A DNA stretch of 64,000 bases from Candidatus Zixiibacteriota bacterium (GCA_040753875.1 JBFMDV010000009.1:19697-83696), one strand, 5' to 3'. Shown: positions 1 to 8,540, counted from the stretch's first letter. Numbers and translations are program-made. The notes: generated by a model from the letters alone, not told the origin.

Positions 1-2
1 TA

Positions 3-419
3 GCGCGGACTTCCCACGAGCATGGCGAGACGGTCGCCTATTACCGCGCCCGGTTGGTGATCATCGATCTGCTCATGCGCACGATCCTCCGGTTCTACAC
101 CGATGGTTCCAATTTCGGGGTGATCATGACTCCCTGGTGCTTCGGGACGGTGGTGCTGGAGAAGATCGAGGTGTACCGCGACCGCCTGAACAAAGGGGAG
201 GTCGAGGATCCCAATATTCCGGAGTACCCGTATTACGTAATCAAGTACGTTGACGAGGTCTACAAGATTACGCTGCTTGAGCTGTTCGATTTTCCCCAGC
301 AGGCGTTTCAAATGCGCTGGCAGTATTCCGAACTGTTGAAACGGTACTCGCGGATACTGACCGATATCACCGGCTCGTTGCAGTCGGTCATCCACTCCGT
401 ACGAAATCTTGGTTCTTAA
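3..419 (+). CDS. C-terminal part of an unrecognised protein, cut by the window edge
   Basis: The reading frame is open from the first complete codon at position 3 with no start signal, so the gene begins upstream of the window; about 139 residues are visible. The segment is rich in Tyr, Leu and charged residues, has no obvious membrane span or signal peptide, and looks like a soluble helical domain (a LLELFDF segment near the middle, a helical QMRWQYSELLKRYSR segment near the end). I do not recognise the family. It precedes an HD-GYP protein on the same strand, but a strong terminator lies between them, so they are probably separate transcripts. A TTG at 54 could in principle start a shorter protein, but the continuous upstream frame argues against it. 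Confidence 0.6.
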   Translation, partial: ARTSHEHGETVAYYRARLVIIDLLMRTILRFYTDGSNFGVIMTPWCFGTVVLEKIEVYRDRLNKGEVEDPNIPEYPYYVIKYVDEVYKITLLELFDFPQQAFQMRWQYSELLKRYSRILTDITGSLQSVIHSVRNLGS

Positions 420-454
420 GAGAATAGAGCCAGAGCCCTCCAACTCTCCGTGAG

Positions 455-489
455 CCCCCGGTCCCGCCTGGACCGGGGGAATTTGTTTA
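455..489 (+). terminator. Rho-independent terminator
   Basis: A perfect 10-bp stem (CCCCCGGTCC with GGACCGGGGG) and a 5-nt loop are followed by the T-rich stretch ATTTGTTTAG. It lies 36 nt after the stop of the upstream partial gene and ends transcription ahead of the HD-GYP gene. Confidence 0.8.
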
Positions 490-572
490 GTCATGTCGGT
501 CGTCTGCCGATATTCAGATGAAAGCAACCGGGTATAGTTTGTAAGCGCCGGACATACCGGAAATATGGTCCC

Positions 573-1556
573 ATGACTTCTACAGCAGTCAAGAACAGGG
601 TCGAACAGAAGTATCTGCCCATCTATCTGGATTCGCTCCGGGTGGACTCAGTGTTGGATTTCGATCTGTACCTGCAGGTCAACAACGATCTGATCCTGTA
701 CCGTTCCCCCAATCTCTCGTTTACGGACAAGACCCGCCAGAAACTGCTTGAGAACCGTGTCGACCGCCTCTATGTCCCGATCGACAAGAAGGCAGAGTAC
801 CAGCAGTACATCGAGCGGAATCTCGACAAGATCCTGGTCGACCCGACCATCCAGGAAGAGAAAAAAGCGGCCATCCTGTACGATACCTCCACCAATCTGG
901 TCAAGGATGTACTGAGTAACCCGACGTTCGGCGACAATATCCACCGCTCCAAGAATCTGGTGGAAAACACAGTCGAATATATTCTCAGAGGGCGGGATGC
1001 ATTCTTGAATCTGCTTCGGATCACGTCGTTCGACTACTACACGTTCACCCACAGCGTCAACGTCTGCACGTTCTCAATTGCATTGGCCCAACAGATGGGA
1101 TTCAAAGACGAGCAGTTTCTCAATCAACTTGGGGTCGGGGCGCTCTTACATGATATCGGCAAGTCGAAGATCTCCGACCGGATCATCAACAAGCGCTCGG
1201 CGCTTACGCCGATCGAATTCGAGATCATGAAGAAACATCCCAAGTGGGGCGTGGATATTCTCCAGGAGACCGCTCTGGTAGCCGAGCCCAGCTATTACCC
1301 GGTCCTCCAGCATCACGAGCGAGGGGATCGGCGGGGGTACCCATCGGGCCTGTCGCTTGATGACATGCATATCTATTCGCGGATCGTGGCGATCGCCGAT
1401 TCGTTCGACGCCATGACCACCCAGCGTGTGTATCAGAAGGCGATGGACACATTCCCGGCGCTCAAGATCATGTTCTCGCTGAAGGGGGCCTACGACGAGC
1501 AGCTGCTCCGGAGTTTTGTCGAGCTGATGGGCCCGAGCGGTCTGACCGACATCTGA
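573..1556 (+). CDS. HD-GYP domain protein (probable cyclic di-nucleotide phosphodiesterase)
   Basis: The 327-residue protein has an N-terminal domain of about 130 residues like those preceding many HD-GYP modules, then a C-terminal HD-GYP domain. The metal-binding HD pair is at H193-D194 in HDIGK, the second histidine pair is in HHE (247-249), and GYP is at 255-257. HD-GYP enzymes hydrolyse cyclic di-GMP (some hydrolyse cGAMP). The canonical HHExxDGxGYP reads HHERGDRRGYP here, so the glycine after the aspartate is an arginine. The metal ligands remain, so activity is plausible but not certain. There are no membrane spans, so it is probably cytoplasmic. No effector gene is adjacent, and no strong ribosome-binding site precedes the ATG. 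Confidence 0.9.
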   Translation: MTSTAVKNRVEQKYLPIYLDSLRVDSVLDFDLYLQVNNDLILYRSPNLSFTDKTRQKLLENRVDRLYVPIDKKAEYQQYIERNLDKILVDPTIQEEKKAAILYDTSTNLVKDVLSNPTFGDNIHRSKNLVENTVEYILRGRDAFLNLLRITSFDYYTFTHSVNVCTFSIALAQQMGFKDEQFLNQLGVGALLHDIGKSKISDRIINKRSALTPIEFEIMKKHPKWGVDILQETALVAEPSYYPVLQHHERGDRRGYPSGLSLDDMHIYSRIVAIADSFDAMTTQRVYQKAMDTFPALKIMFSLKGAYDEQLLRSFVELMGPSGLTDI

Positions 1557-1723
1557 AACTGGCCCGCAGCCTTTCCGCTTAGGACTGAAATTCCCGAAGG
1601 TGTTGTTGAAAACGGACTTATGTTCGTATATCCTCCTCTGAACGCAATGAACAAACGGGCAGTGTCACGGATAGCCGACCCCGAAACACAGGGAAAGTCT
1701 AACCTGCAAGAGGAGGAGCTTTC

Positions 1724-1885
1724 ATGTTGAGACGCTCGGCGTCGATCTTGCCGGTACTGAAGATGACACTTGGAGTTGTCGTTGCATGCGGCCCGGCCCG
1801 AGATGAACCGTGCCCCCCTGATGCCCAGCAAGCGAATTTCAAACCGGGTGCCGCAGCCGATTCCGCCAATTGTTTGGAGAATTGA
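1724..1885 (+). CDS. Possible tiny lipoprotein (53 residues)
   Basis: An ATG preceded by a very strong ribosome-binding site (GAGGAGGAG, 5 nt away) opens a 53-codon frame. The product starts with a short positively charged, hydrophobic segment ending in VVVACG, a plausible lipobox with lipidated Cys22. The remaining 30 residues (PARDEPCPPDAQQ...) are polar and would be periplasmic. A possible promoter with TATATC near 1629-1634 lies about 90 nt upstream. It precedes the octaheme cytochrome gene by 113 nt on the same strand. No known family is recognised; the call rests on the ribosome-binding site and the signal sequence only. Confidence 0.45.
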   Translation: MLRRSASILPVLKMTLGVVVACGPARDEPCPPDAQQANFKPGAAADSANCLEN

Positions 1886-1998
1886 CTTGAGTCAAATCGC
1901 CCAGTTTTGTGAATTACGATACTATCTCAGGCAGCCGGGCTACCCCTGCCGATAAGTCGAGATCAAGGGACTGTATTTTCGTGGAGGAGACAAGTGAT

Positions 1999-3231
1999 AT
2001 GATGCATTGGGTACTCACGACACTTCTGGTTCTGACGGCGACGTCGCTATTCGCGGCCGAGAATTGTGTGGAGTGTCACACACAAACAACACCGAACATT
2101 GTGACCGACTGGCAACTCAGCAAACACGAAGAGAATGATATTACCTGTTCTGTCTGCCATGGCAGCGGGCACCAGTCAGCCGCTGACGTCGCGAACGTGC
2201 AGATTCCTACGCCCCAGACCTGCGCTCAGTGTCACGAGGCGCAGGTGACACAGTTCAGCAAAGGTAAACACGCGTTTGGCTGGGCCTCTTATAAGGCAAT
2301 GCCGACGACACATGAATTGCCCATGGCCCTTGTGGACGGCATGAAGGGGTGCGGAGGATGTCACAAGATCGGTCTCAAGACCGATGGCGATATCCAGACG
2401 CTTCGGGCCGAGGGAAACAATTTCGGGATCGCCTCGTGTGATGCCTGTCATACGCGCCACACGTTCTCTGTGAAGGAAGCCAAGCAGCCGCAGGCGTGTC
2501 AAACGTGCCACATGGGGTTTGACCATCCGCAGTGGGAAATGTATGCATCATCGAAACACGGTGTGAGGAATGAGCTAAAGCAGAAGGCGATTCTCCCGTC
2601 CTCAGCAGCAGCTCCGACCTGTCAGACTTGTCACATGCCCGAGGGGAATCACGAGGTTCGCACGGCGTGGGGCTTTTTGGCGGTTCGCCTGCCGCTACCC
2701 GAGGACCCGCAATGGAAAGCAGACCAGGTTACGATTTTGCAGGCGCTCGGTGTGCTTGATCCCGAGGGCAAGCCGACCGCTCGCCTCGATGTGGTGAAAG
2801 CGGCCGATGTCGCCCGTCTGACGCAGGAAGCATTTGATGCCGAGCGGAACAAGATGCTCACTACCTGCAACCGGTGCCATTCGATGAATTTCGCGAAAGG
2901 GGAACTCAAGAAAGGGGACGACATGATTCGTGAAATCGATCATCTCCTGGCCGAGGCAATTCGAATAATCGCCGGGCTTTATCAGGACGGCATTATTCCC
3001 AAGCCGAACGGCTACGCCTATGCTTTCCCGGATTTGCTGGCGTTCCACGACGCCCCTACCGTAATCGAACAGAGGCTGTTCACGATGCATTTGAAGCATC
3101 GGATGCGGGCGTTCCAGGGGGTATTTCATGCCAACCCGGACTATGCGCTGTGGTACGGTTGGAGTGAGATGGTGCGCGACCTGGCCGAGATCAAGGAAAT
3201 GGCCGCTGAACTCCGCTCCAAGAAGATCTGA
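1999..3231 (+). CDS. Octaheme c-type cytochrome, hydroxylamine oxidoreductase-like
   Basis: I start at the ATG at 1999 (or the adjacent ATG at 2002) because GGAGGAG precedes it and a signal peptide follows (cleavage near A19-A20). The 410-residue protein has eight CxxCH heme motifs: cysteines start at 23, 50, 75, 118, 147, 167, 208 and 290. After the last heme comes a long helical tail with a YAYAFPDLL...FHANPDYALWYGWSEM block typical of the HAO family. HAO relatives oxidise hydroxylamine or hydrazine, or reduce nitrite or hydroxylamine. At 410 residues it is shorter than ammonia-oxidiser HAO (about 570). I cannot tell from sequence alone whether the P460 tyrosine cross-link forms, so direction and substrate are open. 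It is periplasmic. No quinol partner such as a NrfH or c552-type gene is adjacent. Confidence 0.85.
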   Translation: MMHWVLTTLLVLTATSLFAAENCVECHTQTTPNIVTDWQLSKHEENDITCSVCHGSGHQSAADVANVQIPTPQTCAQCHEAQVTQFSKGKHAFGWASYKAMPTTHELPMALVDGMKGCGGCHKIGLKTDGDIQTLRAEGNNFGIASCDACHTRHTFSVKEAKQPQACQTCHMGFDHPQWEMYASSKHGVRNELKQKAILPSSAAAPTCQTCHMPEGNHEVRTAWGFLAVRLPLPEDPQWKADQVTILQALGVLDPEGKPTARLDVVKAADVARLTQEAFDAERNKMLTTCNRCHSMNFAKGELKKGDDMIREIDHLLAEAIRIIAGLYQDGIIPKPNGYAYAFPDLLAFHDAPTVIEQRLFTMHLKHRMRAFQGVFHANPDYALWYGWSEMVRDLAEIKEMAAELRSKKI

Positions 3232-3253
3232 TTCCAAATCGTCAATTCTCGTC

Positions 3254-3290
3254 AAGGGCAGGCTCGACACCGATCCTGCCCTTTTGTTTT
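3254..3290 (+). terminator. Rho-independent terminator of the octaheme cytochrome gene
   Basis: A perfect 9-bp stem AAGGGCAGG/CCTGCCCTT with a 12-nt loop is followed by TTGTTTT. It lies between convergent genes. The U-tract is on the plus strand, so it serves the cytochrome gene. Confidence 0.85.
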
Positions 3291-3295
3291 GCATT

Positions 3296-3853
3296 TCACG
3301 GACACGCGGGAAAATCGCAGGTACCGAAACCGAACAAACAATCTACAAGTACTGCCAAATCGCTGATATCAAGCACGGCGTCCCCATTGATGTCTGCTTC
3401 TTCCCGACACGGGAGGATCGCCGAACAGACTAAGAAGAGCCAGTCGACCAGGTACGTGAGATCCGAGATGTCTACAACATCGCCGAAATCGTAGTCAACG
3501 TTTCCGCGAATGCCATGACAACATACGCCCGCGAAGTTCTGCCAGAATCCGTGATAGTTTCCCAAGCAGCCGAACGACGAATATTCCACCGCTGTCTGGC
3601 CGCCAGTGCCGCTCAGGCGATACATGGGCGAACTGGCTTCGGAGCCAGCATCGGACATGACCTGCCACATGAGCGGTGGAACGGAGTCCGGGCGAATAGA
3701 AATTGATGCCTGAGTAATTACTGCCTTCCCCGCAGAATCAGTTTTCGGTGGAACATCGATTCGAGTGCTGGCGGTCGGCACTTCGCCGGCCGCCGATATG
3801 CCACAACACATGAGCCAAAAGACAATCGATGCGATCAAGTGTTTTGCAGTCAT
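3296..3853 (-). CDS. Secreted protein with two C-terminal dockerin-like repeats
   Basis: A 185-residue protein with a signal peptide (about 1-22, ending ISAA). A short unrecognised region (23-105) precedes CCHGIRGN, then two calcium-loop repeats of the form DYDFGDVVDISDLTYLVDWLF and DINGDAVLDISDLAVLVDCLF. In dockerin modules the D, N and S positions bind calcium and the pair folds into two F-hand helices. This arrangement, with the preceding Cys-rich GN linker and the closing CP, closely resembles repeats frequent at the ends of secreted proteins in candidate phylum Zixibacteria. The start has a good ribosome-binding site (GAGGTGA). It lies 9 nt after the S74 fibre gene in the same direction, suggesting co-transcription. 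The cohesin partner, if any, is not in the window. Confidence 0.75.
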   Translation of the reverse strand: MTAKHLIASIVFWLMCCGISAAGEVPTASTRIDVPPKTDSAGKAVITQASISIRPDSVPPLMWQVMSDAGSEASSPMYRLSGTGGQTAVEYSSFGCLGNYHGFWQNFAGVCCHGIRGNVDYDFGDVVDISDLTYLVDWLFLVCSAILPCREEADINGDAVLDISDLAVLVDCLFGFGTCDFPACP

Positions 3854-3862
3854 GGTGTCACC

Positions 3863-6079
3863 TCATCGAGTGTTTTCGGGCTTGTGGCCAAATTGGGCGG
3901 TGCGTTGTTCCAACTTTTCGAGACGGCTACGGAGTTCATCGTTTTGTGTCTTTAGTTCTTTAACGGCTTCGACGAGGACGGCTGAGAGTCGGGCGTAGTC
4001 GACCGCCAGGTATCCATCGGGATCCTGCGAAACAGCTTCGGGAACGACCTGTTGCATCTGCTGAGCGATGAAGCCGAGATGTCGACCTTCGGGGAAGTTC
4101 TTCGAGGGGAACTCGTCTCTGCGCCACTCGTAGGTCACCCCCTGAAGTCGCGCAATCTTGTCGAGACTGGAAGCGATCGGAAGGACGTTTTTCTTATAGT
4201 GTGAATCGGAACAGGCTCCAAACGTCCCGGTATAACAAAGATTTCCTGCAAAAGACCCAGCATAGCCGGGACCGGGTGCCGAGCCGTATACACCGTTGCC
4301 CCCACCAGTGCTAATTCCGGCGACACCCGAATAGCTTCCTGATGAGGTCCCCGTTATAGCATTTACCCCGTTCTGGTTTGAGCTGGCGGTGATTGGGCCA
4401 GTGGCATCGAGTCGCCCATTACAGGCAATCGCGGGACTTGAAGCCTGATTATTGTAGGAGATAGCTTGGAAAGCATACGCAGACGCTGTTCCCGTGCCAC
4501 ATGATATTGCCGTTCCAGCAGAGTTGTAGCTCCAGAGTGCGACCGATGTACTACTCCCGTTTCGAACGCTGGCTGCTGCTTCATTGCCCGCCGAAATGGC
4601 CAGTCTGGCATCCGGAGCAGTCGTTCCAATGCCGACATTGCCTGAAGCTGCTCTGATGACCATGCGGTTTGAAGCACCAGCGTCAAATTGCAGATCAACA
4701 AGCTCCGTTGAACCGAATGTTGTCGTGGTACCATTGCTTGACGCGATCCACTTGTCTGCTCCTCGAAGGGGCTGATCTGCATCAAGCGAGATGGCGCCAC
4801 CTGACACAGTTAGCTTGTAGGCTGGGTTGGTTGTGCCGATGCCGACATTACCTGAACTGCTGATTCTTACACGTTCAAGTCCACCGTCAGTACCGATTGA
4901 AAGTCCTTGCCCGCTAAGAGTGTAAATTTGCGATACTTGATTTGCAGCAGTGCCTATTATCAGATCAGAATTTCCATTGTCGCTTCTGAATCTCGCAACG
5001 TCGTTAACGCCTGCAGGCACGACCACGGTCAATTTTCTGTCGGGCGCTGTTGTGCCTATGCCGACATTTCGGTTGGACACAATACTCGGGCCAATTGTAA
5101 ACAGGTCTCCAAGACCAGCGCTTACCCATTTCCATTCTTCTGTACTACCTCCGCCAGTACTGCGGTGGTACATCTTGTTTGTACCTTGTCCTTGTGACAT
5201 GTAGAACCCGCAGTTAGATCTGTTATCCCACCACAAAAACGTCTCCTGCGATCCCGCGTCCAAGTAGATACCGTTATCTGCCCAAGGTGTCGATGGACCA
5301 ATCCCAAAGGAGATGGCACGAGCCCGGCCGTTTACGTCAAGTGTTCGCTCTGGGGTGAGAGTTCCGAGGCCGACGTTTCCGCTTGGCACGATGGTGAGGC
5401 GTGATAGTCCACCGGCACTCTCATCGACGATGTCGAAATTCCCCGGGTTGCCCGGAATTTCTCCGGAAGATACACTATACTGCCTTCCGCCCGGCAGGCT
5501 ATTTAAGAGTGACAACTGTGGCCCGCGACTGCCGTCATCTTGTACTTCTGCAAACCACCTGAATCGGCCCGTACCGGCTACGTCAAGGGTGGTGGTTGGT
5601 GTAGTAGTCCCAATCCCTACATTTCCCGTCAAGCGATAGACGTTTCCATTACTTACCTGCCAGACGGTATCAGTCGTCGGCGTAAAATTGCAGCTATCCG
5701 CATACGTTGAACGAAATGCATACGCCACAGATACAAACAGTGTACGTGGACTCATTGGACTGTCGGCACCGACCTGTATTTCCATCCAGCGGCGGTCAGA
5801 TTTGAACACCGTGTCAGACACAGGGTTCACTTTGCCCAATTTGACAGTGAACAGGCCATTGCGGACAAGGACACTGTCCTGAGTTTCAGTCCAGATGGGC
5901 AGGCCACCGCTTGAGTCAGCGAAAATGGAGAACGTCATCGGGGTTTGGAGGTCTATGGGCACGCCTACAGAGTTGGTGAGACGCCCCTGATAATTCATCT
6001 GATTTGGCGTGGCTGCTAACAGTATGCCTGAGAGAATGCAGAGTCCCAGGCATGCGGCGAACTTGGGCATACGGTTCAT
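3863..6079 (-). CDS. Secreted fibre-like protein with C-terminal S74 intramolecular chaperone domain
   Basis: A 738-residue protein with a signal peptide (ending ILLAA), then a conserved N-terminal QMNYQGRLTN domain often found in bacterial surface fibre proteins. Five collar-like repeats of the form NVGIGTTxP alternate with beta-rich segments. The C-terminal 120 residues form an S74 peptidase/chaperone domain: SDSHYKKNV holds the candidate catalytic Ser and Lys, followed by YEWRRDEF, HLGFIAQQMQQVVPEAV and a terminal coiled coil. In phage tail spikes this domain assists trimerisation and then cleaves itself off. The gene has a strong ribosome-binding site (GGGAGGAG) and a good promoter about 155 nt upstream. 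It is not surrounded by phage genes, so I read it as a chromosomal surface or exported fibre. Confidence 0.85.
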   Translation of the reverse strand: MNRMPKFAACLGLCILSGILLAATPNQMNYQGRLTNSVGVPIDLQTPMTFSIFADSSGGLPIWTETQDSVLVRNGLFTVKLGKVNPVSDTVFKSDRRWMEIQVGADSPMSPRTLFVSVAYAFRSTYADSCNFTPTTDTVWQVSNGNVYRLTGNVGIGTTTPTTTLDVAGTGRFRWFAEVQDDGSRGPQLSLLNSLPGGRQYSVSSGEIPGNPGNFDIVDESAGGLSRLTIVPSGNVGLGTLTPERTLDVNGRARAISFGIGPSTPWADNGIYLDAGSQETFLWWDNRSNCGFYMSQGQGTNKMYHRSTGGGSTEEWKWVSAGLGDLFTIGPSIVSNRNVGIGTTAPDRKLTVVVPAGVNDVARFRSDNGNSDLIIGTAANQVSQIYTLSGQGLSIGTDGGLERVRISSSGNVGIGTTNPAYKLTVSGGAISLDADQPLRGADKWIASSNGTTTTFGSTELVDLQFDAGASNRMVIRAASGNVGIGTTAPDARLAISAGNEAAASVRNGSSTSVALWSYNSAGTAISCGTGTASAYAFQAISYNNQASSPAIACNGRLDATGPITASSNQNGVNAITGTSSGSYSGVAGISTGGGNGVYGSAPGPGYAGSFAGNLCYTGTFGACSDSHYKKNVLPIASSLDKIARLQGVTYEWRRDEFPSKNFPEGRHLGFIAQQMQQVVPEAVSQDPDGYLAVDYARLSAVLVEAVKELKTQNDELRSRLEKLEQRTAQFGHKPENTR

Positions 6080-6242
6080 GATACTCCTCCCGTGATTGGG
6101 TACTTATGGTTGTTTGGACGGAATAACGGGAATGCGGTCTACGCGAACCGCTCCGATGAATTCTAAGGCGACATAAACTCCCCTCCTGGCAACCAGGATA
6201 TTTTTGACGATCAGCCCGATCGTTTGAAAGCCCTTTTCTTAT

Positions 6243-6271
6243 AGTCTACCGTTTTGTCCGGGCTTTGTCAA
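6243..6271 (-). promoter_or_regulatory. Sigma-70-like promoter for the S74 fibre gene
   Basis: On the minus strand, TTGACA (6266-6271) is separated by 17 bp from TAGACT (6243-6248). A second TTGACA lies 20 bp further upstream (6286-6291). The predicted transcript has a roughly 155-nt leader before the ATG at 6079. I see only a small CCTGG/CCAGG hairpin in that leader and no recognised riboswitch. Confidence 0.6.
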
Positions 6272-6352
6272 GGGAAAAACGTGTTTGTCAATCGTTCGTC
6301 ACACGCCACAGTTACCATCGTATGGGTACCGTTTGCCTGGATTCAAGAGACA

Positions 6353-6409
6353 TGAAGACTCCTGAATCGATTGAGTCATAAGAGAGAGAATGCACTAAGG
6401 GAGTCTTCA
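6353..6409 (-). terminator. Perfect inverted repeat just after the radical SAM gene
   Basis: TGAAGACTCC (6353-6362) and GGAGTCTTCA (6400-6409) form a 10-bp perfect stem with a 37-nt spacer, about 10 nt after the stop of the minus-strand radical SAM gene. There is no clear U-tract, so it may be a 3-prime end processing or protection structure rather than a classical terminator. The rest of 6080-6418 holds only the fibre-gene promoter and leader. Confidence 0.4.
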
Positions 6410-6418
6410 GGTCCGATG

Positions 6419-7807
6419 CTATGCACTGGCAGGCTGGGAGATCTGACCATTATTGTAGTGATCGACGAACGCCATGACCTCCCTGGCTAATGTATCGAAT
6501 CGGCGCTCCGGTATGGCCCGTCGAAATTGAGGTACAAGACAAAAAGGATCCATCGCCCCCCAATCGAGGTCAGCAGTGAACTGACCGTTTCGCAGTAAAT
6601 CGTCGTAGTACTGCGACCCAGGATAAGGGGTGAACAGGCTCATCGACACGTGATCGGGGCGACACTGCTCGATGAGACGGATGGTATCCTGGATATCCTG
6701 TTCCGTTTCTTCCGGGAAGCCGATCATAAAGAAGGCGGACCAGTGCAGGTTCGCGTCTCGGACTGTTTTCGCGAAATTCACAACATCCGTTGGCGTGAGT
6801 TTTTTATCAATCCTCTTCAGGATTCGTTCGCTGCCGCTTTCGATCCCCACCTTGAGCATAGAGCATTTCGATCGCGAGAGCATCTGCAATCGGTCGGCGT
6901 CAAGCGTATCGATGCGCGTCAGGCACTCCCAATCCCTGATGCCTTGATGTCCGGCGATGTAGTCGGTGATTTTCTTGAGCCGCCGTGTGGAAGCGCTGAA
7001 GGTGTCGTCTCGGAAGTACAGCGAGCCGCTCCCGTAAGTGACGACGATAGTGCTGATTTCCTCAAACACGTCGCTCAGAGACCGATATGCGAGGCTGTTA
7101 TGTATGGAGTTCGAGCAAAAGCGGCACCGGTACGGACAACCGAACGATGTCATGATAATGCTGAGATCGCGATGCGAATAGGTGTCTGCATTCCGCAGCG
7201 CTTCTCTCCTCGGACGCCGTTGCTTCAGTACGGACAGATCGTTGTCCTCGGGGCCGTGCTCAATCGAGCCGCCCGCAAGTCGGTAGGTCAACCCAGCTAT
7301 CCGCTCCGGTCGCGTGCCTGACAGACCGACCACGGAATTGACCAGGTCAGTGAATCCGGGCAGGGCGCTGCCGCGGACCACGTAGTCGATGCAATCATAT
7401 TCGAGCAACTGTTCCGGCAAGGCCGTCGCATGCGGCCCGCCGCATACCACGGCGGGTCCGGTGTTCTGCTTTACCAGGCGTGCGATGGCTACCGCTGACG
7501 GGACTTTCACGGTCATGCAGGAAATTCCGACCACGTCTGGCTGGAATCGTTTTATTTCGTCGACAATCGCCGTATAAATCGGATGCGCGAGATCGGAGAC
7601 AGCCAGACGATATTGGGGAAACAGATCAAGCATTTCCAAGTATGTGAAGCACGTTGTCGAATCAGTGTGATCGGCGTCAAAGATTTCGACGTCATGCCCC
7701 TGCTGCATCAGGTCGTCTGCCAGAAACGACAACCCGACCGGATAGAACCATCGTGAAAAGCCCATGAACGCCGCGAAAGGGGGCTCGATCAACATCACCC
7801 GGGCCAT
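6419..7807 (-). CDS. B12-binding domain radical SAM protein
   Basis: I start at the ATG at 7807, preceded by GAAGGA and immediately followed by the typical MARVMLIEPP opening, giving 462 residues. The N-terminal 150 residues form a cobalamin-binding Rossmann domain (YPVGLSFLADDL near the start, DVVGISCMT and VVCGGPHATALPE inside). The radical SAM barrel carries the 4Fe-4S motif CPYRCRFC (C224, C228, C231). The C-terminal region has the HVSMSLFTPYPGSQYYDDL segment common in this family. Members perform methylations, ring contractions or rearrangements, often on lipids, hopanoids or natural products. The substrate cannot be deduced, and no clear biosynthetic partner sits next to it. A longer upstream frame (to 7912) is open but lacks a ribosome-binding site. 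Confidence 0.85.
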   Translation of the reverse strand: MARVMLIEPPFAAFMGFSRWFYPVGLSFLADDLMQQGHDVEIFDADHTDSTTCFTYLEMLDLFPQYRLAVSDLAHPIYTAIVDEIKRFQPDVVGISCMTVKVPSAVAIARLVKQNTGPAVVCGGPHATALPEQLLEYDCIDYVVRGSALPGFTDLVNSVVGLSGTRPERIAGLTYRLAGGSIEHGPEDNDLSVLKQRRPRREALRNADTYSHRDLSIIMTSFGCPYRCRFCSNSIHNSLAYRSLSDVFEEISTIVVTYGSGSLYFRDDTFSASTRRLKKITDYIAGHQGIRDWECLTRIDTLDADRLQMLSRSKCSMLKVGIESGSERILKRIDKKLTPTDVVNFAKTVRDANLHWSAFFMIGFPEETEQDIQDTIRLIEQCRPDHVSMSLFTPYPGSQYYDDLLRNGQFTADLDWGAMDPFCLVPQFRRAIPERRFDTLAREVMAFVDHYNNGQISQPASA

Positions 7808-8149
7808 CAGTAGTCCTTCAGGCTGTTGCCAAGGGGATTCCGACACGACGCCAACTCGTGGGTGCTCATGCTGGCAGGAACCGTGTGACACGTGCGTCGT
7901 GAAGGGCGACATGCTGTGCGAAAGCGCGGCTCAGGCATATAGCCAAGATATGTCCGGATAGAGGGGCAGGGCAAGGGGAACTGTCGACAGTAAACTCCGT
8001 CATTCCGTCAACCTGCAGCCCGGTGAGCGCACCGCTCGCCACTCAAACGCCGACGCTCGATCAGACGAGTTTGGCAGCACCGTTTTCCATTGTGGTGTCT
8101 TGGACAAGTAATATATTCGAGCAGCGTCACATCGAAAGAAGGAGACAGG
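7808..8149. promoter_or_regulatory. Divergent intergenic region with a promoter for ridA
   Basis: The region separates the minus-strand radical SAM gene from ridA. For ridA, TTGTGG (8090-8095), a 16-bp spacer and TATATT (8112-8117) make a plausible promoter, followed by the ribosome-binding site AAGGAG. I see no gene, tRNA or clear operator in the remainder. Confidence 0.45.
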
Positions 8150-8533
8150 ATGAAAGAAGTAATAAAGACGCCCATGGCCCCGCAGGCAATCGGCCCATAT
8201 TCACAGGCGATCCGAACACAGTGCAGCACGCTGCTCTTTTGTTCCGGTCAGATTCCGCTTGACCCGAAGACGATGCAGGTGGTCGGCAAGACCGCCGGTG
8301 AACAGTGTCAGCAGGTGATGGACAACATCACGAACCTGCTCAAGGCGGCTGGTGCCGACTGGTCACACGTTGTCAAAACCACCATCTTCCTGGCCGACAT
8401 GAACGATTTCGGCCCAGTCAACGACATGTACTCCACGTACCTGGGTGTCAATCCGCCGGCCCGCTCGACCGTGCAAGTGGCGCGGTTGCCGAAGGATGTA
8501 AAGATAGAAATTGAGGTGATCGCGGCGATATAG
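8150..8533 (+). CDS. ridA: RidA family reactive imine/enamine deaminase
   Basis: A 127-residue protein matching the full RidA/YjgF/UK114 length. RidA trimers hydrolyse reactive 2-aminoacrylate and related imines released by PLP enzymes, protecting against metabolite damage. Family signatures are present: APxAIGPYSQAI at the N-terminus, LLFCSGQIPLDP, the NPPARSTVQVARLP segment with the substrate-binding Arg, and a C-terminal VKIEIEVIA with the conserved Glu. The start at 8150 has GAAGGAG 6 nt upstream; a longer in-frame extension to 8090 lacks a ribosome-binding site. It is a single gene converging on the OmpA lipoprotein. Confidence 0.92.
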   Translation: MKEVIKTPMAPQAIGPYSQAIRTQCSTLLFCSGQIPLDPKTMQVVGKTAGEQCQQVMDNITNLLKAAGADWSHVVKTTIFLADMNDFGPVNDMYSTYLGVNPPARSTVQVARLPKDVKIEIEVIAAI

Positions 8534-8540
8534 AAGAAAA

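Noticed and set aside
3863..6079. Prophage remnant, because of the tail-fibre-like S74 domain
   Set aside because: No other phage gene (capsid, terminase, integrase, lysis) lies nearby and the protein has a bacterial signal peptide; S74 proteins also occur on chromosomes.
6080..6240. Possible riboswitch in the long leader of the S74 fibre gene
   Set aside because: I find only a small CCTGG/CCAGG hairpin; no motif of known classes (cobalamin, SAM, c-di-GMP, TPP) is recognisable.
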